From: an uncultured beta proteobacterium
GTDB lineage: Bacteria > Pseudomonadota > Gammaproteobacteria > Burkholderiales > Burkholderiaceae_C
Assembly (NCBI GenBank): GCA_903920695.1
Contig: CAIXNB010000113.1
Coordinates: 1-57,958 of the forward strand
Direction: 5' to 3'
DNA length: 57,958 nucleotides
In this document: positions 1 to 7,980 of the stretch, in pieces
Layout: each line of letters begins with the position of its first letter
How positions within the stretch are numbered: the first letter of the stretch is position 1
The notes under the pieces: model-generated
The model's input: only the letters and a program-made list of their open reading frames with translations
Database searches by the model: none
Told to the model about the DNA's origin: nothing
Program-made: the position numbers and the translations under genes

Positions 1-1021
1 AGTCATGCGCATTGCCGTGCGGCTGGTAGCTGGCGAAACCGGCTGGCACGTCGGGCAGGCCCTTCTTCGCGTTGTGGCAGGTCTGGCAGGTCTTGAGCCG
101 GTTGTCCGGGTGCACCATCGACTTTGGATTGCTGACGCGCAGGATTTCGTGGCTGCCGTGGCAGTTGTAGCACTTGGCGGTGTAGGCATAACCGAGCGTA
201 CTGACCTGACCGTGGAAGGTGTCCTTGTAAGACTCCAACTTGTCGACGTGGCAGTTGCCGCAATTGCTGGAGACGGTCAGCTTGAAGGCGTCACCCGAGG
301 TGCTGCTGATTGAATGGGCCGTGTGGCAATCTGAGCAAACCGCACCTTGTGCCAGCATCTTCTTGCTGTTTTCCTGGCCGTGTACCGAGCCCAGATAGGC
401 TTCGAGTTGTTCGGTATGGCAAGACTTGCCGCAGACTTCGGGGATGCTCAGGCGCCACTGCGTGTGCTGCGGCGTTCCCTTTGGGGGAACGTTGAAGCTG
501 TGCGTGTCGTGGCAGTTGTCGCACTTGGCATTGGGCTGGGTCTTGTCGTCAGCGTTGGGGCGTGCATGAAAGGACTTCCGGTAGGCCTCGATATTCTTCG
601 CCACCACGCCTAGTCGTGGCTGCTCGGTGGCCCTGCCCCGTTTAACGGTCTGTTCCCACAGCTCTTCGTGACAGCCCGCGCAATCGACTTTCTTCAGGGG
701 AGCGGCTGGATCCTTAGTGTGGGCGTTGCCCTTGTCGGCGTTGTCCACAATGTCGCTATGGCACGCCACGCATTGCATGTTGGCATGAACGCTTTGCGCA
801 TATTTGTCGCTGGCAATGCTGCGCAACAAGCGTGGTTTGTTTTCTGCGCCAGGAACTTCGAGCTTGCTCTTCTTGCCGTCATGGCAACTCAGGCAGGTGG
901 AATTGTCCAGTGACGGGGGAGGCGTCGGGGTGGGGGCTGGGGCGGCGCTGGCTGGCAGTGCCAGCAACAGGCTCGCGAGACAGACCACAGTGGTCCACAG
1001 GGCCGAACGCTCAAAACGCAT
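1..1021 (-). CDS. Multiheme c-type cytochrome, C-terminus cut by window edge
   Basis: About 340 residues are visible, open through the left edge. ATG at 1019-1021 is preceded by GGAAGG seven bases upstream. The N-terminus is a Sec signal peptide ending near PASAA-P, so the heme part is periplasmic. Eight CXXCH motifs (CLSCH, CVACH, CAGCH, CDNCH, CSDCH, CGNCH, CYNCH, CQTCH) and one CX3CH (CGKSCH) are present, with several extra His residues suitable as distal ligands. It is the last visible gene of a leftward operon after the NrfD-like protein (157 bp gap), so it probably takes electrons from that quinol module. Proteins with this heme spacing sometimes end in a membrane cytochrome b domain; the truncation prevents checking. 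The cytochrome call is certain, the subfamily is not. Confidence 0.88.
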   Translation of the reverse strand, partial: MRFERSALWTTVVCLASLLLALPASAAPAPTPTPPPSLDNSTCLSCHDGKKSKLEVPGAENKPRLLRSIASDKYAQSVHANMQCVACHSDIVDNADKGNAHTKDPAAPLKKVDCAGCHEELWEQTVKRGRATEQPRLGVVAKNIEAYRKSFHARPNADDKTQPNAKCDNCHDTHSFNVPPKGTPQHTQWRLSIPEVCGKSCHTEQLEAYLGSVHGQENSKKMLAQGAVCSDCHTAHSISSTSGDAFKLTVSSNCGNCHVDKLESYKDTFHGQVSTLGYAYTAKCYNCHGSHEILRVSNPKSMVHPDNRLKTCQTCHNAKKGLPDVPAGFASYQPHGNAHD

Positions 1022-1178
1022 GACAAAACCTTCCAAGATGAGTTGCGCGAGTTTAACTGCAAGAATTCAGAGTTTGATGGAGACTGGCCCGGGTATGACA
1101 TGGATCAAATGTCAGTGCCGGCCCGAGCATTGGCGCTGCTGCAGAGCCTACGACAGGCCCTGCTAGCTTGGCCGCGCT

Positions 1179-2366
1179 TCAGGCGTCGTGCGCGTGCGTT
1201 GCCGAATCCGACCACGGTGGGAAGAGCCGCGTTAATACAAACAGCATGCCCAATGGCGCTATGGTCAGCAGGGCCGCGACCAAGCCACCTTCCTTGCCGA
1301 GCAGGGGCAGGTGGTAGCTCAGTAGTCCTTTGCCGGTCTTGGAGATCTCCTGACCACCGATGACCACGTTCCAGCGCATCATGAAGACCGAGAACAGGAC
1401 CAGGCAGGCGCAGACTGTGACACCGATGACCAGGGCGCGTCCCGTGGTGCCGCGCCAGATCATATAGGACAGCCAGATCAACGGTGTGATGGCGCCGACG
1501 GCGAATTGCAGTATGAAATATGGCCACAGCAGGGGGCCGGTCACGTACTGCATGATCATGTCCACGCCTTCACGGCCCTTGTAGGCGATGTTGGCGAATT
1601 CCAGCGCTTCGAGTACCAGCGCCACCATGATGAAAGACCAGATCGTATAGGCCAGACCCTTGAGGCAGGCCAGATCGACCGGAATCTTGCGCAGCTTGCA
1701 GGAAACCACGTACAGCACGGCCAGCAGTGAAACTCCGGAGATGATGGCGGAGAACAGGAAGATGACTGGCATCAGGTCGGACGACCACCATTCGCGGGCT
1801 TTGAGCGAGCCATACATGAAGCCGACGTAGCCATGCAGGCCATGCGCGGCCGGAATGCCGATCACCGCCAAGGCGAAGATCCATTTCTTGTCGTAACGCA
1901 TGGCGTGGTCCGACACATCATAGGAGCCCAGGGTCAGCAGCTTGTAAAAACGCCCGAGCAAACCAGTTTTCGCTTGCGCCTGTTGCACGATGAAAGGGCG
2001 GTACGCAAACCAGCCTTCGAGTAGCAGCAGGGCGACGTAGAAACTGGCAAAAAAGCCGAACATCGCCATCGCCGAGGAAAGGTGCGGTGTGATTGTCGAG
2101 TTAAAAGCGCGCTCCGGGTGCCCCAGGTGCATCAGCAAAGGCACCGGCACAAAGAACATGAAGCTCAGCGAGGTCAGCAAAGCCATGTGCGCCACCGGCT
2201 TGAGGCGCTCGAAGCCGAACACCTGGTAAAGGCTTGACACCGTGAAGGCGCCAGCAACCAGGCCGGTGAGGTAGGGATAGACGGCGATCAGAACCGACCA
2301 CTCGAAGACGGTTTCATTCGGATAGACCCAGCCCGTGAAAGGGGCGAATTGAATAATCGATTCCAC
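1179..2366 (-). CDS. NrfD/PsrC-family integral membrane quinone-interacting subunit
   Basis: 395 residues, very hydrophobic, with about nine or ten predicted transmembrane helices, typical of the NrfD/PsrC family that exchanges electrons between the quinone pool and a partner Fe-S protein. The pattern HLGHPERAF in the third helix region is characteristic of the family. The start is GTG (complement of 2364-2366), overlapping the upstream ferredoxin's TAG by one base, with GAGGTG just upstream, so the two are translationally coupled. No catalytic molybdopterin subunit lies nearby; the partners are multiheme cytochromes, suggesting a quinol:cytochrome c oxidoreductase rather than a reductase of a small molecule. 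That role is inferred from context. Confidence 0.93.
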   Translation of the reverse strand: MESIIQFAPFTGWVYPNETVFEWSVLIAVYPYLTGLVAGAFTVSSLYQVFGFERLKPVAHMALLTSLSFMFFVPVPLLMHLGHPERAFNSTITPHLSSAMAMFGFFASFYVALLLLEGWFAYRPFIVQQAQAKTGLLGRFYKLLTLGSYDVSDHAMRYDKKWIFALAVIGIPAAHGLHGYVGFMYGSLKAREWWSSDLMPVIFLFSAIISGVSLLAVLYVVSCKLRKIPVDLACLKGLAYTIWSFIMVALVLEALEFANIAYKGREGVDMIMQYVTGPLLWPYFILQFAVGAITPLIWLSYMIWRGTTGRALVIGVTVCACLVLFSVFMMRWNVVIGGQEISKTGKGLLSYHLPLLGKEGGLVAALLTIAPLGMLFVLTRLFPPWSDSATHAHDA

Positions 2367-3220
2367 TAGTTCACCTCTTTATCGATACCAACGTAAAACA
2401 CATTCGGCGCATTGCCGGTCTCGGGCCGTAGAACCTGCACGCGGTTGTTTCGAATGAACAGGCTGATTGGACTTTGCTTGTCCTTCTGGTCGCCAAAGAC
2501 GCGGGCGCCGACCGGGCAGACTTCAACGCAGGCCGGCTTGAGGCCCTTGGTGATGCGGTGATAGCACCAGTTGCATTTGTCGGCAACGCCACGGTCCTCA
2601 TCGAAGTAGCGCGCGCCGTAGGGGCAGGCTTGTACGCAGTAGCGGCAGCCGATGCAGTAAGTGGCGTCAATCAGGACGACGCCGTCTTCGGTGCGGAAGG
2701 TGGCGCCAGTTGGGCAGACCTGAACGCAGGCCGGGTGTGTGCACTGGTTGCACAGTTTGGGCACGAAGAAGGCTTTTTCCACCTTCGCATCCTTGTAGCG
2801 GTTGGCAAAGCGGAATTCTTTTTCGGAGCCGGAGGCGGCGATGTTCACCGGGTCTGACTGACTGTCAATGTGAACTTCCGGGTCGCCCTCGATGTGAACG
2901 TAGCGCTCGACCCAGGTGCGGAACTGGTGCGCATTTTTGGGAACGCTGTTCTCGTTCTTGCAGGCTTCGACGCAGCGCAGGCAACCGATGCACTTGGTGG
3001 CGTCGACGCCAAAACCCCACTGGTGAGTACTCCAGTCGTAATCCTTGGTCGGGAACGATGCGCCTGCCGTTGCGCCGCTGGGCGGCGCCGCTTCGGGTTT
3101 GGCGGCGATGGCCGGGATCACACCCAGGGCGGCGGCACCGGCACAGCCCGCTGCACCGCCAAGTTTGCCCAAGAACGTGCGTCGTGCCGTCGAGCTTGGC
3201 GTTGAATCTTCTTTGTTCAT
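2366..3220 (-). CDS. NrfC-like periplasmic 4Fe-4S ferredoxin, Tat-exported
   Basis: 284 residues. The N-terminus carries a twin-arginine signal (ARRTFLGKLGG followed by an Ala-rich hydrophobic stretch), so the folded protein is expected on the periplasmic face. Sixteen cysteines form four ferredoxin-type clusters: CIGCLRCVEAC near residue 78, CNQCTHPACVQVCP, CIGCRYCVQACP, and CNWC with a later CVEVCP. This is the standard NrfC/PsrB/DmsB arrangement and it pairs with the NrfD-like subunit directly downstream. It lies 16 bp after the hexaheme cytochrome. It would pass electrons between quinol at NrfD and the multiheme cytochromes. All four cluster motifs look intact. Confidence 0.94.
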   Translation of the reverse strand: MNKEDSTPSSTARRTFLGKLGGAAGCAGAAALGVIPAIAAKPEAAPPSGATAGASFPTKDYDWSTHQWGFGVDATKCIGCLRCVEACKNENSVPKNAHQFRTWVERYVHIEGDPEVHIDSQSDPVNIAASGSEKEFRFANRYKDAKVEKAFFVPKLCNQCTHPACVQVCPTGATFRTEDGVVLIDATYCIGCRYCVQACPYGARYFDEDRGVADKCNWCYHRITKGLKPACVEVCPVGARVFGDQKDKQSPISLFIRNNRVQVLRPETGNAPNVFYVGIDKEVN

Positions 3221-3236
3221 GGTTATGTCATCTCTC

Positions 3237-4217
3237 TTATTTGGTAGGCTGGCAGCTCTGCGCAGCGTAGAAGGCGGCCAGATCAGCCATGTTGGCGTCG
3301 CTCAGACCCCTGGCAACGCCGGCCATCATCGGGTCTTTGCGCAGGCCGGCTTTGAACGCCTTGAGCACGTTCACTAGGTAGCCGGGCTTTTGTGCGGCCA
3401 GTTTGGGCCAGGCCGGGTTGCCGCCAGCGCCACCTTCGCCGTGGCAGGCGCTGCAGTTCTCGGCCAGAACCTTGCCGGCGGCGCTGTTGCCGATGGGCTT
3501 GGCCGCCGGTGGCGTCGCCTTGCAATTCATGCTTGCGAAATACGCGGAGAGGTTCTGCACATCGGCCGGACTCAGGTCCTGCGCCAGCGGCGACATGATC
3601 TCGTTCTTCTGGTCACCCGACTTGTAGGCGCCAAGGATGTGCGCCAGGTAGGCCCCGTTCTGACCGGCCAGATTGGGCCAGGTGTCGTTCGGGCTGTTGC
3701 CATCGGCGCCATGGCAGCCGGCGCAGTCTTCGGCGCGCTTCTTGCCAGCCGCTGCGTTGCCTGTGATCTTGATGGTGGCAACGACAATCTTGGGTGTGTG
3801 CGGGTTATGGCAGGTAATGCACTGCTTGCCGGCATTGTGCTTGGCCAACTCAATTTGCGGTTGCGTGCTGGGGCGCCCCGGCATTGCTTCATGGCACAGG
3901 GTGCACAGTTTCAGGCTGTCCTTCGGGACCGGTAACTTGTTCTTGTCGGTGTGCCCCTTGGCCGGGCCGTGGCAGACCTCGCAGGTAACCGATTTATGGC
4001 TCCCGGCTGACCATTGCGCATGGCGCTCGGTGTGGCAGGCCTGACAGTACCGGGCGGTCTGCAGTACCGGCTCCTTGGCGGCTATTTCGGGCACAGCGTT
4101 GGCGCGGTAGTGGCCGAAGCGGTAAAAGGAATCGGCAATAAGAAACGGTCTTGCAAGAACCGCGACCACTATCAGGCCAAGAATCAGGGATACCAATCGG
4201 AATATATGTTTGGGCAT
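3237..4217 (-). CDS. Membrane-anchored hexaheme cytochrome c (tetraheme domain plus two class I domains)
   Basis: 326 residues from the ATG at 4215-4217, chosen because AAAGG lies about six bases upstream and because it places one N-terminal hydrophobic helix (residues 6-26) at the start; longer in-frame starts would bury it. Six CXXCH motifs are seen: CQACH, CEVCH, CTLCH and CITCH in the first half, then CAGCH and CSACH in two tandem cytochrome c4/c553-like domains, each with a downstream Met that may be the sixth ligand. It is the first gene of the operon with the NrfC- and NrfD-like subunits, so it probably links the quinol module to soluble periplasmic carriers. The combination of a NapC-like heme pattern with two c553 domains is a fusion not usual for NrfCD operons. 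FNR-like box 4363-4376 lies upstream. Confidence 0.92.
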   Translation of the reverse strand: MPKHIFRLVSLILGLIVVAVLARPFLIADSFYRFGHYRANAVPEIAAKEPVLQTARYCQACHTERHAQWSAGSHKSVTCEVCHGPAKGHTDKNKLPVPKDSLKLCTLCHEAMPGRPSTQPQIELAKHNAGKQCITCHNPHTPKIVVATIKITGNAAAGKKRAEDCAGCHGADGNSPNDTWPNLAGQNGAYLAHILGAYKSGDQKNEIMSPLAQDLSPADVQNLSAYFASMNCKATPPAAKPIGNSAAGKVLAENCSACHGEGGAGGNPAWPKLAAQKPGYLVNVLKAFKAGLRKDPMMAGVARGLSDANMADLAAFYAAQSCQPTK

Positions 4218-4587
4218 GCTCGCCTTTCGTTTTTTGCGCCAAATAGTCATGGATGGGAAGGAGATTTCTTGCGCCAGGTCAAGCCCGGAACACAATCTCG
4301 GCTCCACACGTTTCGTTTGTTGTCGTGCATGGTCCATTTTGCTTAACATAGTTCGAATACCTTTGTTCTAGATCAAGTTATTAAGCGAAGTTTTCTGAGG
4401 GTATTCCCGGGTTTTCAGAGCGACAATCGGGGCTCTCAAATTGGGCTATAGTCAAACGGTATTCGCTGAAAATTTGATTGGCGCGGAGTCAGTCGGGCGG
4501 TATCGGTCCATTCCAGTGATGTGGGTCCGGGCGTATTCGAACGTCGGGGCCAAGATGATGGCTGTCACTAGCGAAAGTCTCAAGAAT
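4218..4587. other. Divergent intergenic region of the cytochrome cluster
   Basis: 370 bp between the leftward quinol-module operon and the rightward diheme cytochrome. It holds the FNR-like box at 4363-4376. An open frame continues upstream of the diheme start into this region, but it lacks a signal peptide and a good ribosome site, so I read it as non-coding. Nothing else stands out. Confidence 0.5.
4336..4376 (-). promoter_or_regulatory. FNR/Anr-like box with -10-like hexamer
   Basis: TTGTTCTAGATCAA at 4363-4376 matches the FNR/Anr consensus TTGAT-N4-ATCAA at nine of ten defined positions. Read on the minus strand, a CAAAAT hexamer follows after 21 bp, close to the spacing of a class II FNR promoter. 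The identical 14-mer occurs at 16666-16679. It lies 146 bp upstream of the hexaheme cytochrome, and could also serve the rightward diheme gene. Binding is inferred, not shown. Confidence 0.55.
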
Positions 4588-5253
4588 ATGTACAAAAAAC
4601 CACTCGATTGCAGTTCTTCCATGACCCACACCCGTAAACACCCTTTTCTTCATCGCGCCATGCTTGCGCTGGTCTTGCCACTGACGCTCGGCATGTCGGC
4701 CGCGCACAGCGCACAGCGCAGTGGTGAAGCAATCGTCAAGGAAGCTTGTGCGACCTGCCACACGCGCGGTGAAAAGGGCGCTCCGGTCATTGGCAACAAG
4801 GCAGCCTGGGAAAAGCGCCGGGCGCAGGGCTTGTCGAGCTTGTCGCAGCATGCGCTGGACGGCATCCGCAATATGCCCTCGCATGGCGGAAGTCTGGGCT
4901 TGAGCAGTGCTGACCTTGAGCGTGCCATCACTTACATGGTTAATCAATCGGGTGGCAACTGGGTTGAGCCTGTCAACAAAGAAGCGCCGGCCAGTGCGCG
5001 CAGCGGGGAACAGGTGGTCAAGGCAAAATGCGTCGAATGCCATCTGACCGGCAAAGATGGAGCGCCCAAGATCGGTGACCGCGACGCCTGGGTCGCTCGT
5101 GTGCGCAAAGGACTCGATGCCGTCGTCACTTCGGGAATTCATGGTCGCGGTTCCATGCCCGCGCGCGGCGGTCTGGCCGATCTCAGTGATGCAGAAATGC
5201 GGGCTGCTGTCATCTATATGTTCAACGAAAGCACAGGTCCGGCGAAAAAGTGA
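4588..5253 (+). CDS. Diheme cytochrome c5-like periplasmic protein
   Basis: Two tandem c5-type domains, each starting with GE.(I/V)VK..C..CH: CATCH and CVECH. Each domain keeps the later small-residue and Met pattern (NMPSHGG, SMPARGG) expected for Met axial ligation. A signal peptide ends near SAAHSA. The start is uncertain: ATG 4588 has GAAAG 11 bases upstream, while ATG 4621 gives a more standard signal peptide but has no visible ribosome site. Cytochrome c5 proteins carry electrons in the periplasm; here it is divergent from the quinol module and upstream of two other heme proteins, so it is a candidate shuttle. Length is about 210-221 residues, roughly twice a monoheme c5, consistent with duplication. 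Confidence 0.9.
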   Translation: MYKKPLDCSSSMTHTRKHPFLHRAMLALVLPLTLGMSAAHSAQRSGEAIVKEACATCHTRGEKGAPVIGNKAAWEKRRAQGLSSLSQHALDGIRNMPSHGGSLGLSSADLERAITYMVNQSGGNWVEPVNKEAPASARSGEQVVKAKCVECHLTGKDGAPKIGDRDAWVARVRKGLDAVVTSGIHGRGSMPARGGLADLSDAEMRAAVIYMFNESTGPAKK

Positions 5254-5275
5254 CACCCCGGGGGTGTTAAAATTT
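5253..5275 (+). terminator. Weak hairpin overlapping the stop of the diheme cytochrome
   Basis: ACACCC at 5253-5258 pairs with GGGTGT at 5262-5267 across a three-base loop, followed by TAAAATTTTT. The stem is short and overlaps the stop codon, so it may only attenuate. Confidence 0.4.
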
Positions 5276-5403
5276 TTCGAAACATGGAAAGAAAAAAGTG
5301 TCGGGGTCGGCTGTATGGCTTGACCTTGCAGCTTGGCGCTGTAGCGACGCGAACACACAAACAAGATTTGTCCTGATACGGATCATTGGTCAAGGAATAG
5401 TTA

Positions 5404-6639
5404 ATGAAACAAAACGCGCGGATTGTTTTTTTGAAGGGGCTGATGGCTGGCCTTCTGGGTACTTTGGCGACGACGGCGGCGCTTGCGCAGGCGCTTAACC
5501 TGGGTAATGCCAACAGTGCTGATTTCAAGGTGGTGTATGCCACTGCACAAGATGTGGCCGAAGGTAAGCGTGTAGCGCAAACCGCGTGCGCCAGTTGTCA
5601 TGGCATCAACGGGGTTGGTGGTCAGAAGGGTGTGCCCAATATCGCTGGACAACGGCCAGTCTATCTGCACCTCGAGATGAAGGTTTATCAGGCCGGTGGG
5701 CGTGGCGCCACCGGCATGGCCAATGCGGTCAAGTACCTGAGCGATGACGCCATCATGAAGGTCGCCGCCTACTACTCAAGTCGGGAACCAGCCGAGCCGA
5801 GCGGCACCGCTGTCAAAGCCGGGCCGGCCAAGCCAGACGCAGTTGCCGCTGGCAAAGCGACCGCAGCCGCATGCGGCGGCTGCCATGGCGAGGCGGGTGT
5901 GAGCAAACTCGCGGGTATGCCGAGTCTGATCAGCATGGACACGAAATACTTCACCGCTGCCATCAACGCCTACAAGACCGGGCAGCGCAAGAACGACATG
6001 ATGAAGGCACTGGTGTCGGAGTTGACCGAGGTCGAGATCAGCAATATCGCGCTTTACTATGCGCTGCAAAAACCGGATAAAGCGCAGACGCCGCCGGCCG
6101 GCAATGCTGCCGCCGGTAAGACTGCTGCGGCTGGTTGCGTTGGCTGCCACGGTGAAAACGGCGTCAGTGGCAATCCGACAACGCCCAGCCTGGCCGGGCA
6201 GGAGTCGCAATATTTTGTCGCTGCCATGCGTGCCTACAAGGATGGTTCGCGCAGCGATGCCACGATGAAGGGTCCAGCGGGCTCGCTTGATGAAGCCACT
6301 GTGAAGAACCTGTCAGCTTATTACGCCAGTTTGGCGCCGCAGGCGGCCAAGGTCGCCAAGCCAATGACCGTTGCCGAGTGGGCCGAGCGTTGCGACCGTT
6401 GCCACGGTGTCAACGGCAACAGCGCCGATCCGCGCTCGCCAGCTCTGGCGGCGCAGCGGGTTGACTACTTGGAGCGGGTCTTGGCCGCCTACAAGAAAGG
6501 CGAGCGAAAGAGTAAGGAAATGGCTGTGATGACGGAAGCACTGGATGACGCGTTGGTCGATGGCTTGGCCGCCCACTATGCACGCCAGAAAGCACGCGGC
6601 ATGACCTACCTCATCCTGCCCCCGCCACCAGCCAAGTGA
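5404..6639 (+). CDS. Periplasmic tetraheme cytochrome c (tandem c4/c553 domains)
   Basis: 411 residues with a signal peptide ending TAALAQA. Four CXXCH motifs: CASCH, CGGCH, CVGCH, CDRCH, each starting a domain of about 90 residues of the form A.GK..A..C..CHG..G followed by P.LA.Q...Y, the cytochrome c4/c553 repeat. AAGGA lies nine bases before ATG. It is effectively two c4 proteins in tandem. A lipoprotein with the same four-domain design lies at 7981-9102, so the cluster has a soluble and a membrane-anchored version. A periplasmic electron shuttle role between the quinol module and outer-membrane conduit is inferred from context. The C-terminus is Pro-rich. Confidence 0.92.
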   Translation: MKQNARIVFLKGLMAGLLGTLATTAALAQALNLGNANSADFKVVYATAQDVAEGKRVAQTACASCHGINGVGGQKGVPNIAGQRPVYLHLEMKVYQAGGRGATGMANAVKYLSDDAIMKVAAYYSSREPAEPSGTAVKAGPAKPDAVAAGKATAAACGGCHGEAGVSKLAGMPSLISMDTKYFTAAINAYKTGQRKNDMMKALVSELTEVEISNIALYYALQKPDKAQTPPAGNAAAGKTAAAGCVGCHGENGVSGNPTTPSLAGQESQYFVAAMRAYKDGSRSDATMKGPAGSLDEATVKNLSAYYASLAPQAAKVAKPMTVAEWAERCDRCHGVNGNSADPRSPALAAQRVDYLERVLAAYKKGERKSKEMAVMTEALDDALVDGLAAHYARQKARGMTYLILPPPPAK

Positions 6640-6715
6640 ACTCCCGCCGGAGCACAGATGCTGTGCCCGGATTGCATTAACAGAACTTTCAGCCCACCCA
6701 ATTAACGGATAGATT

Positions 6716-7507
6716 ATGAGCACGAGTAACACGCCACTGCATCGACATTACCTGCATTTTTCGGAGTTGCCTACCAGTATGCGCGTCATGCAGACCGCCG
6801 TGCTGATTGTGCTGGGGCTGGCCTACATGTTTGCCGCCTTGTATTTGTTTCACGTTTATTCCGGACGTGACGGCAATCCCAATAATTTGTCATATGACGA
6901 TCTCGTGATCGCGTACACCGGCAGTGGCAAGGGTTCGCGTCTGGAATCCGCGCTGCGCGGGCCGATGTCGAGCATGCTGCCGCCGGATGAACTCAATGTG
7001 ATTGTTTCCTGGGTGCAGCAGGGTGCCGACAAAGACAAGTACGAATTGGTGGTCAAGCCAACCATTGAAAAGCGCTGCCTGAGCTGCCATGATGGCAGCA
7101 ACCCGCATCTGGCCAGCCTGAATGGTCTGGACAATTTGAAGAAGGTGACTGAGCAGGACACGGGTACCGACATCTTCACACTGGTTCGGGTTTCGCACAT
7201 CCACCTCTTTGGTCTGACCTTCATTTTCTTCCTGGTTGGCACCATCTTCAGTCATGCCTACTGGCGCCCGGTCTGGCTCAAGGCCACCATTGTTGCCCTT
7301 CCCTTCCTGTGTCTCTCGCTTGACGTTATTTCGTGGTATCTGGTCAAGCTCTACCATCCTTTCGCCTTCGTGACGATGGCCGCGGGCGCTCTGCAGGGTC
7401 TGTGCTTTGCACTGATGTGGGTGGTCTCCATGTACCAGCTCTGGTTCTCGGGAACGCCAGAAGCGGTGATGCGCCGTCAAGGTGTGGACGAGATCTCGGT
7501 GGGCTAA
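6716..7507 (+). CDS. Four-helix membrane protein with a periplasmic monoheme CXXCH loop
   Basis: 263 residues. One transmembrane helix at about residues 25-45 is followed by a soluble loop of roughly 110 residues with a single CLSCH at residues 121-125, then three more helices at about 160-182, 190-212 and 218-242. The heme motif places the loop in the periplasm. I do not recognise a named family. Clusters of related cytochromes suggest it could be a membrane docking or quinone-related partner, but that is inference. His residues in the later helices could bind additional heme b. The gene is 76 bp after the tetraheme cytochrome and is followed by a strong terminator, so it closes this rightward unit. 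Confidence 0.85.
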   Translation: MSTSNTPLHRHYLHFSELPTSMRVMQTAVLIVLGLAYMFAALYLFHVYSGRDGNPNNLSYDDLVIAYTGSGKGSRLESALRGPMSSMLPPDELNVIVSWVQQGADKDKYELVVKPTIEKRCLSCHDGSNPHLASLNGLDNLKKVTEQDTGTDIFTLVRVSHIHLFGLTFIFFLVGTIFSHAYWRPVWLKATIVALPFLCLSLDVISWYLVKLYHPFAFVTMAAGALQGLCFALMWVVSMYQLWFSGTPEAVMRRQGVDEISVG

Positions 7508-7562
7508 GACCACGACTGCTCGTAGCGGCTGTAGCGCTGGCTTTCGCTGGCGCATCCTTTTG

Positions 7563-7597
7563 AAAACAGGCACCCAGGCGGTGCCTGTTTTCATTTG
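7563..7597 (+). terminator. Rho-independent terminator after the membrane monoheme gene
   Basis: A perfect 12 bp stem, AAAACAGGCACC at 7563-7574 with GGTGCCTGTTTT at 7580-7591, five-base loop, and T-rich 3' side. It lies 56 bp after the stop at 7507. Confidence 0.85.
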
Positions 7598-7679
7598 AGC
7601 CGACGTGATTCGTCGCTGGTCATGGTGACCGTCTTGTTTCGGTTGGTCGAAATTGCCTGTCGGCCATGAACCCGCGACT

Positions 7680-7808
7680 CGTCATTGCGATGCGTAGGCC
7701 GTATGAGCGCAGCGCAATACGGGGTTGGTGCCGCATAAGCGTTCCCTTATTTCGCTTTCGGCTCCAAGTGGGCGACAGGAGCGCGGCGACGCTGCAATCG
7801 CAATGACG
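7680..7808. repeat. 129 bp MITE/REP-like element with perfect 11 bp terminal inverted repeats
   Basis: CGTCATTGCGA at 7680-7690 and TCGCAATGACG at 7798-7808 are perfect inverted ends. The left half (about 7680-7733) is closely similar, in inverted orientation, to 33671-33725. There is no open reading frame of note. It sits in the intergenic space between two convergent cytochrome genes. The GTCATTGCGA end is a common dispersed-repeat signature in proteobacteria. Confidence 0.8.
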
Positions 7809-7910
7809 ACACCAAGTTCCTGACCATGGAAAGTTTCGGTCATCCGAAGCAGGGATCTCACGCTGCCGCGATGATGATGCCCTGGTGGTGGCACGCAAAC
7901 CCATACCCCC

Positions 7911-7939
7911 AAACAAAACGCGCACCAAAAGGCGCGCGT
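7911..7939 (-). terminator. Terminator of the tetraheme lipoprotein gene
   Basis: ACGCGCACC at 7918-7926 pairs, with one mismatch, with GGCGCGCGT at 7931-7939 around AAAA. On the minus strand the 3' side runs into TTTTGTTT. A second hairpin AGCCCCG/CGGGGCT lies between it and the stop (about 7955-7973). Confidence 0.75.
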
Positions 7940-7980
7940 CAGGGCTTTATAACGAGCCCCGTTCTGCGGGGCTGTTTGGA

